A stretch of DNA of 42,149 nucleotides from an uncultured Lachnospiraceae bacterium (GTDB lineage: Bacteria; Bacillota; Clostridia; Lachnospirales; Lachnospiraceae), in the NCBI GenBank assembly GCA_949840805.1, contig CATKXR010000043.1:1-42149 (forward strand), in the 5' to 3' direction. The translations under genes were made by a program, and so were the position numbers. Every line of letters begins with the position of its first letter. Position 1 is the stretch's first letter. The notes below the pieces were generated by a model that saw nothing but the letters and a program-made list of their open reading frames with translations, did not search any database and was not told where the DNA came from. Below are positions 41,454 through 42,149 of the stretch, piece after piece.

Positions 41454-41920
41454 TTTGTCTCCTTTTCCTCCATCTCCTTTAAAAGCTCCACAAAAGCCGA
41501 CTCTTCCATCCCCTCTGCCAGCTCCTTATCCAGGCAATGCACGCAAAACCGGCTGCCTTCCACTGACACTGTAATCGTTCCCGGCGTCAATGTTATGGAA
41601 TTTGCCAGCATGGTTTTTGCTACCCCGGTCTTCAGATCCGTTTCAAAAAACACCAGCGCCGGCTCTGGCTGCAGGCCCGGCGATACAATAATCTTCAGCA
41701 CACTGACATTGGCTTTCACAATCTCTTTCACTAACACTCCAAAATACCGGATTAAAAGCGGCGAAAGCCGAAACATTAGAATCTCTTTTTTCAGGCTGTA
41801 GTCCATAAAACGGCACATAAAAAAAACAAGTGCGGCCGATATCCCAACTCCAAAGAGGCAAATTTCTGCTGTCACCTTACCGTTGAGAATCAACCACACT
41901 GCAAATATCAAAAAAAACAT
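41441..41920 (-). CDS. mnhE: MnhE-like antiporter subunit
   Basis: A 159-residue MrpE/MbhA-family protein with two N-terminal helices and a cytoplasmic domain. The segment KTMLANSITLTPGTITVSVEG is the family signature. It is the first gene of the operon, 29 bp after the predicted transcription start, with an AGAGGAAG site. Being first in an E-F-G-D-E/B-C-D order matches the antiporter half of archaeal Mbh operons (mbhA to mbhH). Confidence 0.94.
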   Translation of the reverse strand: MFFLIFAVWLILNGKVTAEICLFGVGISAALVFFMCRFMDYSLKKEILMFRLSPLLIRYFGVLVKEIVKANVSVLKIIVSPGLQPEPALVFFETDLKTGVAKTMLANSITLTPGTITVSVEGSRFCVHCLDKELAEGMEESAFVELLKEMEEKETKWRG

Positions 41921-41955
41921 ACACGTCTTCCTCTTTTCCCCCTTTTTTCTCGTCC

Positions 41956-41984
41956 ATTATAACTCTCTTTTTGCGGAAAGACAA
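41956..41984 (-). promoter_or_regulatory. Promoter of the ten-gene antiporter operon
   Basis: On the minus strand TTGTCT (41979-41984) and a perfect TATAAT (41956-41961) are separated by 17 bp. Transcription would start near 41949, 29 bp before the mnhE start codon, which argues that no further gene belongs upstream in this operon. Confidence 0.7.
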
Positions 41985-42065
41985 GTTCATGAACATAAAA
42001 ATGGTGATAAGAAGAGACAATCAGTTACTTTTCACGGGATAGGGAAATTAAGGCATAATAACTAG

Positions 42066-42090
42066 GGGGCTCTTTTGAGCCCCTCATTTT
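42066..42090 (+). terminator. Hairpin with T tail and no visible gene before it
   Basis: GGGGCTC (42066-42072), TTTT loop and GAGCCCC (42077-42083), followed by TCATTTTTC on the plus strand. No plus-strand gene lies to the left in the 140 bp back to the antiporter promoter. It may end a short untranslated RNA or serve a minus-strand gene beyond the window edge, although the T tail points to the plus strand. Confidence 0.6.
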
Positions 42091-42149
42091 TCTATCCCAC
42101 CAGATAGAATCTCATTTGAAGCTTTCGGTTTTTGGGCTTTCGGTTTCGG

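Noticed and set aside
42121..42146. Two copies of GCTTTCGGTTT at the window edge
   Set aside because: Too short and cut by the window; may be part of a longer tandem repeat but cannot be judged.

Overview
The window looks like a chromosomal segment of an anaerobic, spore-forming, gut-type Clostridia, most likely Lachnospiraceae. This is inferred from gene content: a clostridial rnfCDGEAB operon, a DUF1836 protein, a YerC/TrpR-like regulator, an Rpn-family nuclease, a SpoIID-like peptidoglycan-binding protein and strong AGGAGG ribosome binding sites. No rRNA, tRNA, CRISPR array, prophage or intact insertion sequence was seen.

Layout. 1-340: the first 22 codons of a response regulator, a possible transporter remnant and the rnf terminator, all on the minus strand. 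0.34-5.4 kb: rnfCDGEAB (minus), an ion-pumping ferredoxin:NAD+ oxidoreductase, with a good promoter and a dyad at the predicted transcription start. 5.9-10.8 kb: a four-gene ABC-2 export operon (minus: ATPase, membrane-anchored zinc-ribbon protein, two permeases). 10.9-15.3 kb: carB and carA (minus), behind a leader of about 350 nt that contains a 173-bp element with long inverted ends. 16-21.3 kb: Rpn-like nuclease with a heptad-repeat tail, SpoIID-like protein, alpha/beta hydrolase, metallophosphoesterase and DUF1836 protein. 21.4-21.7 kb: a TrpR/YerC-like regulator. 22.1-25.9 kb (plus): a five-gene cassette of zinc-ribbon protein, SpeD-like decarboxylase, DUF4178 protein, DUF350 membrane protein and membrane-embedded spermidine synthase homologue, closed by a 36-bp perfect palindrome. 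26.0-28.6 kb (minus): a polar amino-acid ABC importer. 28.7-30.1 kb (minus): a MATE efflux protein. 30.7-32.0 kb (plus): an unrecognised 415-residue protein. 32.1-41.9 kb (minus): a ten-gene Mrp/Mbh-type antiporter operon with its own promoter and terminator.

How the genes fit together. Two ion-translocating systems dominate. Rnf couples ferredoxin oxidation to Na+ or H+ export. The large Mrp-like complex has the gene order of the antiporter module of archaeal membrane-bound hydrogenase (E, F, G, MbhD, MbhE-B, C, D). It carries four NuoL/M/N-type subunits, all keeping the key Glu and Lys, but has no hydrogenase or other redox arm in the operon.

The most interesting candidates for something under-described are the polyamine-type cassette, whose SpeD has Thr instead of the usual Glu before the predicted pyruvoyl serine, and the orphan multi-antiporter complex. 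The window also carries a family of about 70-bp interspersed repeats (two good copies, one partial, one doubtful). One copy appears to supply promoter elements for the ABC operon, and another supplies the stop codon of the TrpR-like gene. Two further, larger elements with inverted ends lie at 15.3-15.5 kb and 30.3-30.5 kb.
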